The translations under genes and the position numbers were made by a program. Below are positions 1 through 6,952 of a stretch of DNA of 10,678 nucleotides, one piece after another. The notes under the pieces were generated by a model. The model did no database searches. It was not told the origin of the DNA and saw only the letters and a program-made list of their open reading frames with translations. The stretch is from Chloroflexota bacterium (GTDB lineage: Bacteria > Chloroflexota > Anaerolineae > Anaerolineales > UBA11579), in NCBI GenBank assembly GCA_003486225.1, contig DNGN01000040.1, positions 4,023 through 14,700 of the forward strand. The letters are read 5' to 3'. How positions within the stretch are numbered: the stretch's first letter is position 1; every line of letters starts with the position of its first letter.

Positions 1-465
1 AATCTGATTCCACCCACCATGGAGCAGCCGCAGTACCACATGTTCCACCGACGCCGGGTTGAATCGGAATTGGCACCGCTGGCCGAATCCTTCGGCATCG
101 GGCTGACCATCTGGAGCCCCCTGGCTTCTGGCATCCTGACCGGAAAATACAATGAAGGTATTCCAGCAGGCAGCCGGGCCTCGATGGAGAGCATGTCCTG
201 GCTGAAAGACCATATCACCCAGGAACGCATCGCCAAGGTCATCCTGCTGCAGGAGATCGCAGATGAACTTAATATCAGCACAGCCCAGTTGGCCATTGCC
301 TGGCTGCTGCGCCGCAAAGAGGTCAGTTCAGTCATCACCGGCGCCACCAAGCTGAGCCAGCTGGAGGATAACCTGGCTGCCCGCAAGGTGGTGGATGCCC
401 TGGATGATGACTTGCTGGAACGCATTGAAAAAATCCTGGACAACGACCCGCTCAACCACGATTGA
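1..465 (+). CDS. Aldo/keto reductase, Kv-beta-like (AKR6-type), C-terminal part
   Basis: The frame is open from base 1 (Asn-Leu-Ile-Pro-Pro-Thr-Met-Glu-Gln...) to the TGA at 463-465, so this is the last ~154 residues of a gene that begins before the window. The family comprises NADPH-dependent cytoplasmic oxidoreductases that reduce aldehydes and ketones on a TIM barrel. Visible signatures are the PPTMEQPQYHMFHRRRVE stretch, then TIWSPLASGILTGKYN and IPAGSRAS, then the late cofactor-binding region QLAIAWLLR...VSSVITGATKLSQLEDNLAA. These closely follow the C-terminal half of voltage-gated K+ channel beta subunits and bacterial relatives. The catalytic Asp/Tyr/Lys/His lie in the missing N-terminal half. 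The internal ATG at 19 is not the true start because the homology continues upstream of it. It converges on the downstream minus-strand glycosyltransferase. The substrate cannot be told. Confidence 0.9.
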   Translation, partial: NLIPPTMEQPQYHMFHRRRVESELAPLAESFGIGLTIWSPLASGILTGKYNEGIPAGSRASMESMSWLKDHITQERIAKVILLQEIADELNISTAQLAIAWLLRRKEVSSVITGATKLSQLEDNLAARKVVDALDDDLLERIEKILDNDPLNHD

Positions 466-481
466 CATCAGCAATCAGATC

Positions 482-516
482 AAAAAACCGCAATCTTTTT
501 CTGATTGCGGTTTTTT
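482..516. terminator. Bidirectional intrinsic terminator
   Basis: A perfect 14-bp inverted repeat, AAAAAACCGCAATC (482-495) and GATTGCGGTTTTTT (503-516), surrounds a 7-nt loop. The A-tract on the left becomes a U-tract on the opposite strand, so it can end both the + strand reductase and the convergent minus-strand glycosyltransferase, whose stop is at 539. Confidence 0.9.
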
Positions 517-538
517 TATTACATCTCCCAGGACCGTA

Positions 539-1588
539 TTAATTTCCCAGGGGTTTTCTGCGTCCCACAAATACGAAAAGTGTATTCATCATGAAATTAA
601 AGAAATAGATGATCAGTTCTACGACCACTTTCGCCAGGCTTACGTTCCAGCCGAAATCTTCATGCAACAATTCAATGAATACCGTCGCCAAGATCCCAGA
701 AAAAATCACCAAGCCAATATAACGCGGAAATGTAACTGCAGGCCGGCGCTGCGAATAGTACACTTTATAGTGCAGCAGCAGGTAGTTTACAAACAATGAA
801 ACCGACCGTGCACCAAATATACTGATGGGCGTACTGGCAAACACTCCAAACAATGAAATAAAAATTACATAGTCCACCAAGGCCGAAGCCAGCGATGCCA
901 GCGTATAGCGGAAGATCACAAAATAGATCTTCGTAGAATCAACGATCACATTAAAATGAGAGCCTTTATTTTGATCGAGATAGATCGTCTCAATCGGAAT
1001 TTCTGTCAGGGACAACCCCTCCGCTTTGGAGATCAGAAGCATTTCGGTTTCGTACTCATAGCGGTTAAAAGGGATCTCAAGACAGGCAGGAATAAATTTG
1101 CGCGGAATGCCCCGCAATCCCGTTTGCGTATCGGAAATTTCCAGGCCAAAAAAAAGGCGGAAAACCCAATGGGTAACGGTATTGCCAAACCTGCTTTTCG
1201 GAATCATCTGGTGGAACTGCCGCACACCCAAAGCCAGCGAAGTCGGGTTGGCTAGCGAAACTTTGGCAACTTTTAAGATATCCCCAGCGATGTGCTGGCC
1301 ATCAGCATCTGCCGTAACCACTGTGGTGCAGTCGGGATGATGCTCGTAAATGTACTGCAGACCGGTTTTTAGAGCGGCTCCTTTACCCTGGTTCTCTGCA
1401 TGGTGCAGGACAATGACCGACTCTTTCTGGTCCAGTTGCTGCATGATCGGCATAAACTCTTTGCCACCGCCATCATCCACGACAACAATGCTCTCCAATC
1501 CCAATGCAATTAACTGATCTACCAAAACGATCAGGTCTGGCTTAGGCTTATATGCCGGTATCAAGACACTGATTTGATGATTGCTCAC
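539..1588 (-). CDS. GT2 polyprenyl-phosphate glycosyltransferase fused to GtrA flippase domain
   Basis: This is a 349-residue protein starting at GTG (1586-1588). Residues 1-~220 are a GT-A fold family 2 glycosyltransferase of the DPM1/GtrB type: ISVLIPAYKP at the N-terminus, VVVDDGG (35-41) for the nucleotide, ENQGKGAALKTG (65-76), the metal-binding DADGQH (94-99), DTQTGLRG (153-160) and YEYETEML (177-184). Residues ~225-345 form a GtrA-like domain with about four membrane spans, beginning FRYTLASLASALVDYVIF and ending FNFMMNTLFVFVGRR. Known relatives of the first domain transfer a hexose from a nucleotide sugar to undecaprenyl phosphate on the cytoplasmic face. GtrA-type domains are thought to flip the lipid-linked sugar. 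The start overlaps the stop of the upstream membrane gene by 4 bases (GTGA), implying translational coupling. The sugar is unknown. Confidence 0.9.
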   Translation of the reverse strand: MSNHQISVLIPAYKPKPDLIVLVDQLIALGLESIVVVDDGGGKEFMPIMQQLDQKESVIVLHHAENQGKGAALKTGLQYIYEHHPDCTTVVTADADGQHIAGDILKVAKVSLANPTSLALGVRQFHQMIPKSRFGNTVTHWVFRLFFGLEISDTQTGLRGIPRKFIPACLEIPFNRYEYETEMLLISKAEGLSLTEIPIETIYLDQNKGSHFNVIVDSTKIYFVIFRYTLASLASALVDYVIFISLFGVFASTPISIFGARSVSLFVNYLLLHYKVYYSQRRPAVTFPRYIGLVIFSGILATVFIELLHEDFGWNVSLAKVVVELIIYFFNFMMNTLFVFVGRRKPLGN

Positions 1589-3438
1589 GGGGTCAGCCTT
1601 CGAATAAAATAATAATCAAAGTTTTTTTCATGGAAAATCAGCTCGTACTCGCCATTCTCAACCTTTTCAAAAATTTGAGCTTTCAATTCTTTTTGAGCCG
1701 AGTTGGGCATTAAAATATAATTCACTTCTGGATATCGATCCCATTTTTGATTAAAAAATTCCGCATCTGAAAAAGTAGTTTTGACCTCCTGCAAGCCTGG
1801 CAGGTAGCGCAATGGATAATCTGTAAGAATCGGCTCAACACTACCGAGCTCATCAAAATATTCGTATAAAAATGTATTCAGGCGGTCATCCAAAATGTGT
1901 TTTTGTAGCTCGTTTTGTCTGGAAATCAATTTTGCATCCGGGAGGAGAAAACTGCCCATGATAACCAAAGCCACCCAAAACACTGGGAGAATGGCGAGCC
2001 GCAGATTGCCTAATTTCAACCAGCGGATTACCCCGACCACTGCAACCAGAATTTTTTCAGCGATCAGGCCAATCGCCAGCCCCCAAAAAGGAAAGATCAA
2101 TGAGAGGTTTCGCGCATCGTAGCTGAAGAAGAAAGCCCAGATAAGATAATACGGCATAACAATACCATATACAACCCAGCGGTATTCTTTTTGCAGCCAG
2201 AATCCCCCCAAAATGGTGAGCAGCAAGAAATAACCATAGCTACCCAATGACCGAAAGGCTTTTACAAATCGCTGTAGGTAGGTAAGGTTACCATGGATAC
2301 CACTCGCAACCCATTCGATATTAGAGGTCATGCTGCCCTGAATAATTCCAATTTCAACGTAGATATACCAGGGAAGAATAATCAGCAAAGCCAGCCCCAA
2401 AGGTTGCCATAAAAGTTCTGCCACTGCGCGGCGACTTGGCCTGGTGCCGATTGCAGGCAATACTACATACCAAATCATCAAGGGGGTTAAAACCAGCAGG
2501 AACAAGCCTCCCTGCTTGGTAAGCGATGCTGCGGCTGTCAGCAGGAAACCGATCCATATGTAACCCTTTTTTTTGGCATCATCAGACTGGTTTCGAGCCT
2601 CCAGGATTGAGAATACCGCAGCGAAGGCGAAAAATGCCAGCGGGACATCTACATAAGCCGTATTGAAAAACTCCCAGGTAAATTCCTTTAGAATGAATTT
2701 TGCCGCGATGACGGAAAGGAAAAAACCAAAGCTCTTATGCTGCAGTGCCAGATCAAATAAGAGCAGTAAAATGAAGAATAGGAACATACTCAAGAATGCG
2801 GTATTGAAAAATTGGATCTGGTGGCTGCCTAAGAAGACATAGGAAATCGACAGGTTCGCCGGAATCAGTTGAGGATATTCCCAGGTGCCCGCTGGGAATT
2901 GGTTTGCGGCCCATTCCATGGCCCAACTGTTCCAAGATACTACCGCATCCCATCGATCAATGACTGCACCGACCCCATTCCACCAAATCCTTGCCGCCCA
3001 GGCGAGGTTCGAGAGTGCGTAACCAGCTATCCCAATAGTAGCAGCCAGGATGATAAAACGAGATAAAGGGTCGCTTTGCTTTTTCTCTTCACTGGATTTT
3101 AAGAATGTATTGGCCAGTGCAGCCAGCGTAGTCTGCCACCTGCTGGCGATTGCGCCGATAGGCTCGGCCAGAGTCTGGCGGTATAAATAAACAAACAGGA
3201 TAAGTTCTATTACAAAGATCGGGTAAATAACGGCGCGGGTATATAAGCGAAGAGTGGTCAGGCTTAGAACCAACACATAATTTATCAGCAAGCTTAAAGC
3301 AAAGGTAAACACCAGGGTTGGAATCACCCGCCATCGGGTAGGTAAAAATTTCAATGCGATGATTCCAGGCAAGAACACGATCTGAAAAAAAGCCAATACG
3401 CCCAATAAAAACAGCACCCAATCCTCCTGTGTTTGCAT
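1585..3438 (-). CDS. Polytopic membrane protein, probable GT-C glycosyltransferase
   Basis: This is a 617-residue protein with roughly 12 hydrophobic spans over residues 1-500 and a soluble C-terminal tail of ~115 residues. GT-C features are visible (numbered from the TTG just before the ATG): an acidic pair in an outward loop, DRWDAVVSWNSWA (Asp162, Asp165); AYVDVPLAFFAFA (Asp265); SLTKQGG (306-312); and YDARNLSLIFPF (441-452), all reminiscent of PMT/ArnT-like enzymes. Such enzymes take a polyprenyl-phosphate sugar and transfer it to an acceptor outside the membrane. The coupling to the GT2-GtrA gene (4-base stop/start overlap) fits that role. The ATG at 3436-3438 is preferred; an adjacent TTG (3439-3441) is possible, and neither has a clear Shine-Dalgarno. 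A polymerase, flippase or unknown transporter role cannot be excluded. Confidence 0.72.
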   Translation of the reverse strand: MQTQEDWVLFLLGVLAFFQIVFLPGIIALKFLPTRWRVIPTLVFTFALSLLINYVLVLSLTTLRLYTRAVIYPIFVIELILFVYLYRQTLAEPIGAIASRWQTTLAALANTFLKSSEEKKQSDPLSRFIILAATIGIAGYALSNLAWAARIWWNGVGAVIDRWDAVVSWNSWAMEWAANQFPAGTWEYPQLIPANLSISYVFLGSHQIQFFNTAFLSMFLFFILLLLFDLALQHKSFGFFLSVIAAKFILKEFTWEFFNTAYVDVPLAFFAFAAVFSILEARNQSDDAKKKGYIWIGFLLTAAASLTKQGGLFLLVLTPLMIWYVVLPAIGTRPSRRAVAELLWQPLGLALLIILPWYIYVEIGIIQGSMTSNIEWVASGIHGNLTYLQRFVKAFRSLGSYGYFLLLTILGGFWLQKEYRWVVYGIVMPYYLIWAFFFSYDARNLSLIFPFWGLAIGLIAEKILVAVVGVIRWLKLGNLRLAILPVFWVALVIMGSFLLPDAKLISRQNELQKHILDDRLNTFLYEYFDELGSVEPILTDYPLRYLPGLQEVKTTFSDAEFFNQKWDRYPEVNYILMPNSAQKELKAQIFEKVENGEYELIFHEKNFDYYFIRRLTP

Positions 3439-3454
3439 CAATTATGCGAAAACC

Positions 3455-3483
3455 AGTATCGCAGGGGGTAATTTTACCTTAAA
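3455..3483 (-). promoter_or_regulatory. Possible weak promoter for the glycosyltransferase pair
   Basis: On the minus strand an extended -10 (TGC GATACT, -10 at 3455-3460) sits about 17 bases from a poor -35 (TTTAAG, 3478-3483). It would start RNA near 3448, leaving a very short leader before the ATG at 3438. A 12-bp palindrome, GGTAA-TT-TTACC (3467-3478), lies between the two boxes and could be an operator. It lies just beyond the terminator of the Ig-like gene, so the pair needs a promoter here or relies on readthrough. Confidence 0.3.
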
Positions 3484-3519
3484 AAAAGGCCACCCCTATC
3501 ACATGATGTGGCGGCCTTT
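3481..3519 (-). terminator. Intrinsic terminator of the Ig-like gene
   Basis: Read on the minus strand, AAAGGCC + GCC bulge + AC pairs with GTGGCCTTT (nine pairs), followed by a run of seven T (3487-3481). The loop can itself fold (CACA/TGTG, 3500-3510). It lies 29 bases after the stop of the gene at 3548 and separates it from the glycosyltransferase pair. Confidence 0.8.
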
Positions 3520-3547
3520 ACCGGCCACAAGGAGCAACAAACATCCG

Positions 3548-4315
3548 TTAGCCGGACCCTGGATTCCTTAATTCAAGTTCTTTATAACGATTTCGGTGGT
3601 AGAGGTAATACCCCATCCCGATACTCAAACCAATCAAGAGCCCGACCAGCGTAAACCACCACTTGCCGCTGTCCAGATACATCCAGGGCGGCAAGATACT
3701 GATGAGCTTTACACTGACATGGGCTGTGCCATATTTACCAGAGCCAACTTGGGTGGCTGTGATCAGGAACTCTCCAACCTCACTGGCCGTGTAATTGCCT
3801 TTCTCATCGATCCAACCACCCCCACTCTCCCATTTGACCTCAATGGGAACCAATCCACCAGATTCGCCGTACCCGAAGGCTGTGAACTGGATCGTCTCAC
3901 CCCTGCTCAATTCAACACGTCCCGGATTGATCACCAAACAGGCATCCGAGGCCTGATGACAGGAGATATGTACCTCGGCCACCGCATAGACACCGGTATG
4001 GGCATCCGTCACCAGCACCTCGTAGCATCCGGCGTTTGAAGCCGTATAAAACCCTTCTTGCGTAATATCGCCTCCGGTGGTCATCCAGATGGGCGAGAAA
4101 TTGACGCGTTTGCCGCTCTGGGTCAAGGCGACCGCATTGAATTGGAATGTATCGTTTAATTCCAACTCAATATTCTCCGGATAGATGATCACAGTTGTGA
4201 TCACATCCTCAACCTGAAAACGTTGGTCTAAAAAGATTGGGCCATTTTTGGGTACACTTCCACCTAACCCCCAAATGATGACGACAGCCATTCTGGCAAG
4301 TAACGAAAGCAACAT
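3548..4315 (-). CDS. Membrane-anchored protein with two Ig-like (BIG2-type) repeats
   Basis: This is a 255-residue protein. The start chosen is the ATG at 4313-4315, preceded by GGAG six bases upstream; a further in-frame ATG at 4331-4333 lacks such a site. Residues 1-~20 are hydrophobic (LLSLLARMAVVIIWGLGG) and look like a signal peptide or anchor. Two homologous beta-rich repeats follow at ~42-118 and ~127-203. Each has a conserved core: Trp, GG, D/I, G.YTAS...G.Y/F, with GGDITQEGFYTASNAG in the first and GGWIDEKGNYTASEVG in the second. Residues ~219-238 form a second membrane span, ending in a short basic tail (YHRNRYKELELR). The repeats therefore probably face outward on the cell surface. 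Cys97, Cys119 and Cys126 could form a disulfide. BIG2-like domains serve in adhesion or as spacers; the ligand is not evident. It has its own promoter and terminator. Confidence 0.75.
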   Translation of the reverse strand: MLLSLLARMAVVIIWGLGGSVPKNGPIFLDQRFQVEDVITTVIIYPENIELELNDTFQFNAVALTQSGKRVNFSPIWMTTGGDITQEGFYTASNAGCYEVLVTDAHTGVYAVAEVHISCHQASDACLVINPGRVELSRGETIQFTAFGYGESGGLVPIEVKWESGGGWIDEKGNYTASEVGEFLITATQVGSGKYGTAHVSVKLISILPPWMYLDSGKWWFTLVGLLIGLSIGMGYYLYHRNRYKELELRNPGSG

Positions 4316-4332
4316 ATTATCTCCTCGAAGCA

Positions 4333-4431
4333 TTACTTACTGGCGGCCAAAATTTTTTCCAGAAAGTCTTCCCTGAAGAGATCTGCTGTGCAGCTTCCTA
4401 CACAAATATTGTGTTCACTTATATTATACAA
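4333..4431 (-). other. Possible small upstream ORF (about 32 residues), doubtful
   Basis: A minus-strand frame runs from a TTG at 4429-4431 to a TAA at 4333-4335. Its stop overlaps the upstream ATG of the Ig-like gene by one base (TAATG). The end reads ...CVGSCTADLFREDFLEKILAASK, which looks protein-like and has a Cys-x3-Cys pair. Against it: there is no Shine-Dalgarno, the TTG lies upstream of the predicted -10 box, and no other usual start codon is in frame after the predicted transcription start. It may be chance or a decayed gene end. Confidence 0.2.
4400..4414. promoter_or_regulatory. 15-bp palindrome, candidate operator
   Basis: The arms ACACAA (4400-4405) and TTGTGT (4409-4414) are perfect inverted repeats around ATA. 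The site spans about +2 to +16 of the transcript predicted from the adjacent minus-strand promoter, a typical position for a repressor operator. No regulator gene is visible nearby. Confidence 0.4.
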
Positions 4432-4450
4432 GGGTTATTTTCATTTTCAA
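4423..4450 (-). promoter_or_regulatory. Sigma-70-type promoter for the Ig-like gene
   Basis: On the minus strand a perfect TATAAT (4423-4428) is separated by 16 bases from TTGAAA (4445-4450), which matches TTGACA at five of six bases. Transcription should begin near 4416, giving a leader of about 100 nt before the ATG at 4315. The leader also holds a small GCTG/CAGC hairpin (4385-4394). Confidence 0.7.
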
Positions 4451-4519
4451 GAACGTGTGTTACCTCTTATCTAAAGCTAATTCTTAATCCAATCCTTAAC
4501 TAAATTTTTTGGGCGGAAA

Positions 4520-4528
4520 TGATACAAT
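4520..4528 (+). promoter_or_regulatory. Extended -10 promoter for the M29 aminopeptidase
   Basis: TGA TACAAT (4520-4528) matches an extended -10 box. No good -35 is placed correctly; TTAACT at 4496-4501 is too far. RNA would begin near 4535 and give a leader of ~95 nt. The in-frame ATG at 4519-4521 overlaps this element, which argues against using it as the start. Confidence 0.45.
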
Positions 4529-4629
4529 ACGCCTCATCATCATTCCAAATCCAACGATTATCCTACAGATCGCTGGCATTGGAAAATCTATCAAGAACAT
4601 CGGCACAGGAGCTAATCCAGGAGAATTAT

Positions 4630-5733
4630 ATGAGCGATCCCCGACTCAAAAAACTAGCTGATATACTGGTAAATTATTCAGTAAAGGTCAAACCAGGCGA
4701 ATGGGTGCACATCAACAGCAGTGTTGTGGCGATCCCCCTGCTGAAAGAGGTGTACCAAAAAGCCCTCGAGGCAGGCGGGAATGTCACCACTAGCCTCTAT
4801 ACCGACGATCTCAATGAACAGTTCCTCAACCAAGCTAACAACGAGCAGTTGGAGTGGATCTCACCAATCTCACGGGTCGTCAGCGAACAGGTGAAAGTAA
4901 GTATTCACCTGAATGGAGCAGAAAACACCCGCGCCCTGTCCGGGGTCGATCCGAAGAAACAATCCATGCGCTCCAAGGCCCAACGCAGCCTGACAGAAAC
5001 CTTCTTTACCCGCTCTGCCTCCAAAGACTTGCGCTGGGTGCTGACGGATTATCCTTGTCTGGCTTTTGCGCAGGAAGCAGATATGAGCCTGAGTGATTTT
5101 GAGGACTTCGTGTTTGCAGCCACCTATGCGGATACCAAAGACCCGGTAGCCGAATGGACGCGCATCCACAACGAGCAGCAAAAAGTGGTGGATTGGCTGG
5201 CAGGGAAAAAGACCGTCCGTGTACAAAGCCCGAACGCTGACCTGACCCTGTCGATCGAGGGGCGTACTTTTATCAACTCGGACGGTACACACAATATGCC
5301 CAGCGGGGAAGTTTTCACCGGACCCGTGGAAGATTCAGCCAATGGCTGGGTTAAGTTTACCTACCCGGCGATTGAAAAAGGCCGAGAGGTAGAAGGCGTT
5401 TACCTGGAATTCAAAGACGGCAAGGTGGTCAAAGCCAGCGCTGAAAAGAATGAGGATTTCCTGCTGAGCCAGCTCGACACCGACGAAGGTTCGCGCTACC
5501 TGGGTGAATTTGCGATTGGCACCAATTATGGCATCCAGAAATTTACCAAGAGCATCCTGTTCGATGAGAAGATCGGCGGTTCCTTCCACATGGCGCTGGG
5601 GGGTGGCTATCCGGAGACGGGCAGTCTGAACAAATCCAGCATCCACTGGGACATGATCTGCGATATCCGCCATGACAGCGAGATCCGCGTGGATGGTGAA
5701 CTGCTGTATAAAGACGGCAAGTTTCAGATCTAG
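4630..5733 (+). CDS. M29-family (thermophilic) metallo-aminopeptidase
   Basis: This is a 367-residue cytoplasmic enzyme that removes N-terminal amino acids from peptides using two divalent metal ions. The ATG at 4630 has AGGAG six bases upstream (4619-4623). The family pattern also begins here, with PRLKKLADILVNYSVKVKPGEWV. A 37-residue in-frame extension to 4519 is rejected because it overlaps the promoter. The residues matching the family's metal-ligand set are visible: Glu227 in PSGEVFTGPVED, Glu293 in LGEFAIGTNYGI, His320 in GSFHMALGGGYPETG, and His339 and Asp341 in SSIHWDMICDIR. The length is typical of AmpS/AmpT-type enzymes. It is followed after 73 bases by a lipoprotein gene on the same strand, with no convincing terminator between them. 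Confidence 0.93.
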   Translation: MSDPRLKKLADILVNYSVKVKPGEWVHINSSVVAIPLLKEVYQKALEAGGNVTTSLYTDDLNEQFLNQANNEQLEWISPISRVVSEQVKVSIHLNGAENTRALSGVDPKKQSMRSKAQRSLTETFFTRSASKDLRWVLTDYPCLAFAQEADMSLSDFEDFVFAATYADTKDPVAEWTRIHNEQQKVVDWLAGKKTVRVQSPNADLTLSIEGRTFINSDGTHNMPSGEVFTGPVEDSANGWVKFTYPAIEKGREVEGVYLEFKDGKVVKASAEKNEDFLLSQLDTDEGSRYLGEFAIGTNYGIQKFTKSILFDEKIGGSFHMALGGGYPETGSLNKSSIHWDMICDIRHDSEIRVDGELLYKDGKFQI

Positions 5734-5754
5734 TCGATTGCTCTTTTAATTCAG

Positions 5755-5778
5755 GGGCGAGACCCTCTGGTCTCGCCC
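5755..5778 (+). other. Strong GC-rich hairpin between aminopeptidase and lipoprotein genes
   Basis: GGGCGAGACC (5755-5764) and GGTCTCGCCC (5769-5778) form a perfect 10-bp stem with a CTCT tetraloop; three more pairs (CAG/CTG) are possible beyond one bulged G. No U-tract follows on either strand, so it is not a standard intrinsic terminator. It may be an mRNA-stabilising or processing structure, or a copy of a dispersed palindromic repeat. Confidence 0.55.
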
Positions 5779-5806
5779 TGCTTCACAAGATCACAAGGAG
5801 GGGACC

Positions 5807-6874
5807 ATGAGACTGTGGAATTCACTCCTGGGGCTGGGGATATTAATCCTTGCCTCGGCCTGCACCCCGCAGGCACCACCAATAACGTCAACGGCTGCCA
5901 AGACAAACGCCCCTCCTCCCACCGCAACCCAAACGCCTGAACCATCAGAAATCTCTTTCCCAACACCTGCTCCGCCCCTCACACCCACAACAGCACCTGA
6001 GCCCATCCTGGGGCCGCTTTACAACTGGCCGATTGCTCCTCTATCCGATGCGCAAATTCAAGATGTCCTCGACTGCCAGAATGCCACCTGGTCTGGCGGA
6101 ACCGAGATTGATCCCCAGACGATCGGGATCGAGGATCTGGTAACAGCCTGTGATTTTGGGTTGAAAGCACTCTCTCTGATCGATGATTTTGACACATTGG
6201 AGCTGTCCAATTTGGGACTCTATTATGCTCAACAAGCGCTTCTCCTGAATCCCGGGATCCTTTTCGCGAACCCCTACTTTTTCTATGCTTTTAATGAGGT
6301 TGCAATTGTCGAATCCCCTCTATCAATGCAACCCGTAGTCAAGGAAATCAAAATCAATTATAACTGGAGCGGGATTGGAAACCCGGTCAATTATTCTGTG
6401 ACCATTACCAACGCAGAGACTCCGCTCGCGACTGGCAATGTGGAAGTTGGGCCTGGCCTTAATGAAGACGAAAGCATGATCACCAATTGGACTTTCCAAC
6501 AAGCGCTCTCCCCAGAATTATTAGAGGGATTAGGATCCGTGATGGTGAATCTCATCCCGGTCAAACGCCAGGGCATGATGTACGCTTGCTTTGATAATTA
6601 TCCAAACTGGGAGATAGAATTTGCCTTTGATAATGGTGATCTTATGTCCCTCTTATCGAACGGGTCTAATTTTTTCCTGGAAGGCGGGCCTTTTCAGACC
6701 CGGATCGAAGGCCAGAATTATGTCATGGCTTCCTATGAGTTCAATCTGGCTTTGAACAAAATCATTCAGGCATTAGCACTACCCTACGGCCAAACCCTGG
6801 CAATGTCCTGCCATCCTTTTCCGGTTGCCGAGGGATTGTTTACTGATCTGCCTATACCCGATTATTTCCCATAG
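5807..6874 (+). CDS. Lipoprotein of unknown function
   Basis: This is a 355-residue protein that I do not recognise. The ATG at 5807 has a very good Shine-Dalgarno, AAGGAGG (5795-5801). The N-terminus is a lipoprotein signal: a short basic start, a hydrophobic core, and LASAC with the lipid-bearing Cys19. Ala at -3 is a mild departure from the usual Leu. Residues 20-~65 are a Thr/Pro/Ala-rich linker. The rest is a folded domain: an acidic helical part (~78-170, with Cys90 and Cys115 in LDCQNATW and TACDFGLKALSLIDDFD), a beta-rich middle (~175-300, YNWSGIGNPVNYSVTITNAETPLATGNVEVGPG) and a C-terminal segment with Cys261 and Cys335. It should sit on the outer face of the membrane. It follows the aminopeptidase and converges on rplT. 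No enzymatic motif is evident. Confidence 0.8.
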   Translation: MRLWNSLLGLGILILASACTPQAPPITSTAAKTNAPPPTATQTPEPSEISFPTPAPPLTPTTAPEPILGPLYNWPIAPLSDAQIQDVLDCQNATWSGGTEIDPQTIGIEDLVTACDFGLKALSLIDDFDTLELSNLGLYYAQQALLLNPGILFANPYFFYAFNEVAIVESPLSMQPVVKEIKINYNWSGIGNPVNYSVTITNAETPLATGNVEVGPGLNEDESMITNWTFQQALSPELLEGLGSVMVNLIPVKRQGMMYACFDNYPNWEIEFAFDNGDLMSLLSNGSNFFLEGGPFQTRIEGQNYVMASYEFNLALNKIIQALALPYGQTLAMSCHPFPVAEGLFTDLPIPDYFP

Positions 6875-6891
6875 GCAAAGAAAACAAATTT

Positions 6892-6920
6892 AAAAAAAAC
6901 CGAGCGGCGTACCGCTCGGT
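6892..6920 (-). terminator. Intrinsic terminator of the infC-rpmI-rplT operon
   Basis: On the minus strand a perfect 9-bp GC-rich stem, ACCGAGCGG/CCGCTCGGT (6912-6920 and 6899-6907), with a 4-nt loop is followed directly by a run of Ts (6898-6892 region). The + strand lacks a U-tract after the stem, so it serves rplT mainly and the convergent lipoprotein gene poorly. Confidence 0.9.
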
Positions 6921-6939
6921 AGATTTCAAGAGAGTTTTG
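6920..6939. repeat. Inverted repeat arm A, after rplT
   Basis: The + strand reads TAGATTTCAAGAGAGTTTTG. Its reverse complement matches arm B at 7739-7758 in 19 of 20 bases. It lies between the rplT stop and the terminator stem, in the 3' untranslated part of the operon mRNA. Confidence 0.8.
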
Positions 6940-6952
6940 GTTTCGTGTGATC

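Noticed and set aside
4316..4333. Six extra residues (MLRGDN) on the Ig-like protein
   Set aside because: The sequence encoding them contains the GGAG ribosome site for the ATG at 4313-4315, so the later start is better supported.
4519..4629. 37-residue N-terminal extension of the M29 aminopeptidase
   Set aside because: The ATG at 4519 overlaps a likely extended -10 box and has no ribosome site. The ATG at 4630 has AGGAG at ideal spacing and matches the family N-terminus.
5924..6010. Thr/Pro-rich low-complexity segment as a possible tandem repeat
   Set aside because: There is no regular unit. It is the usual flexible linker behind a lipoprotein Cys, also present in the substrate-binding protein.
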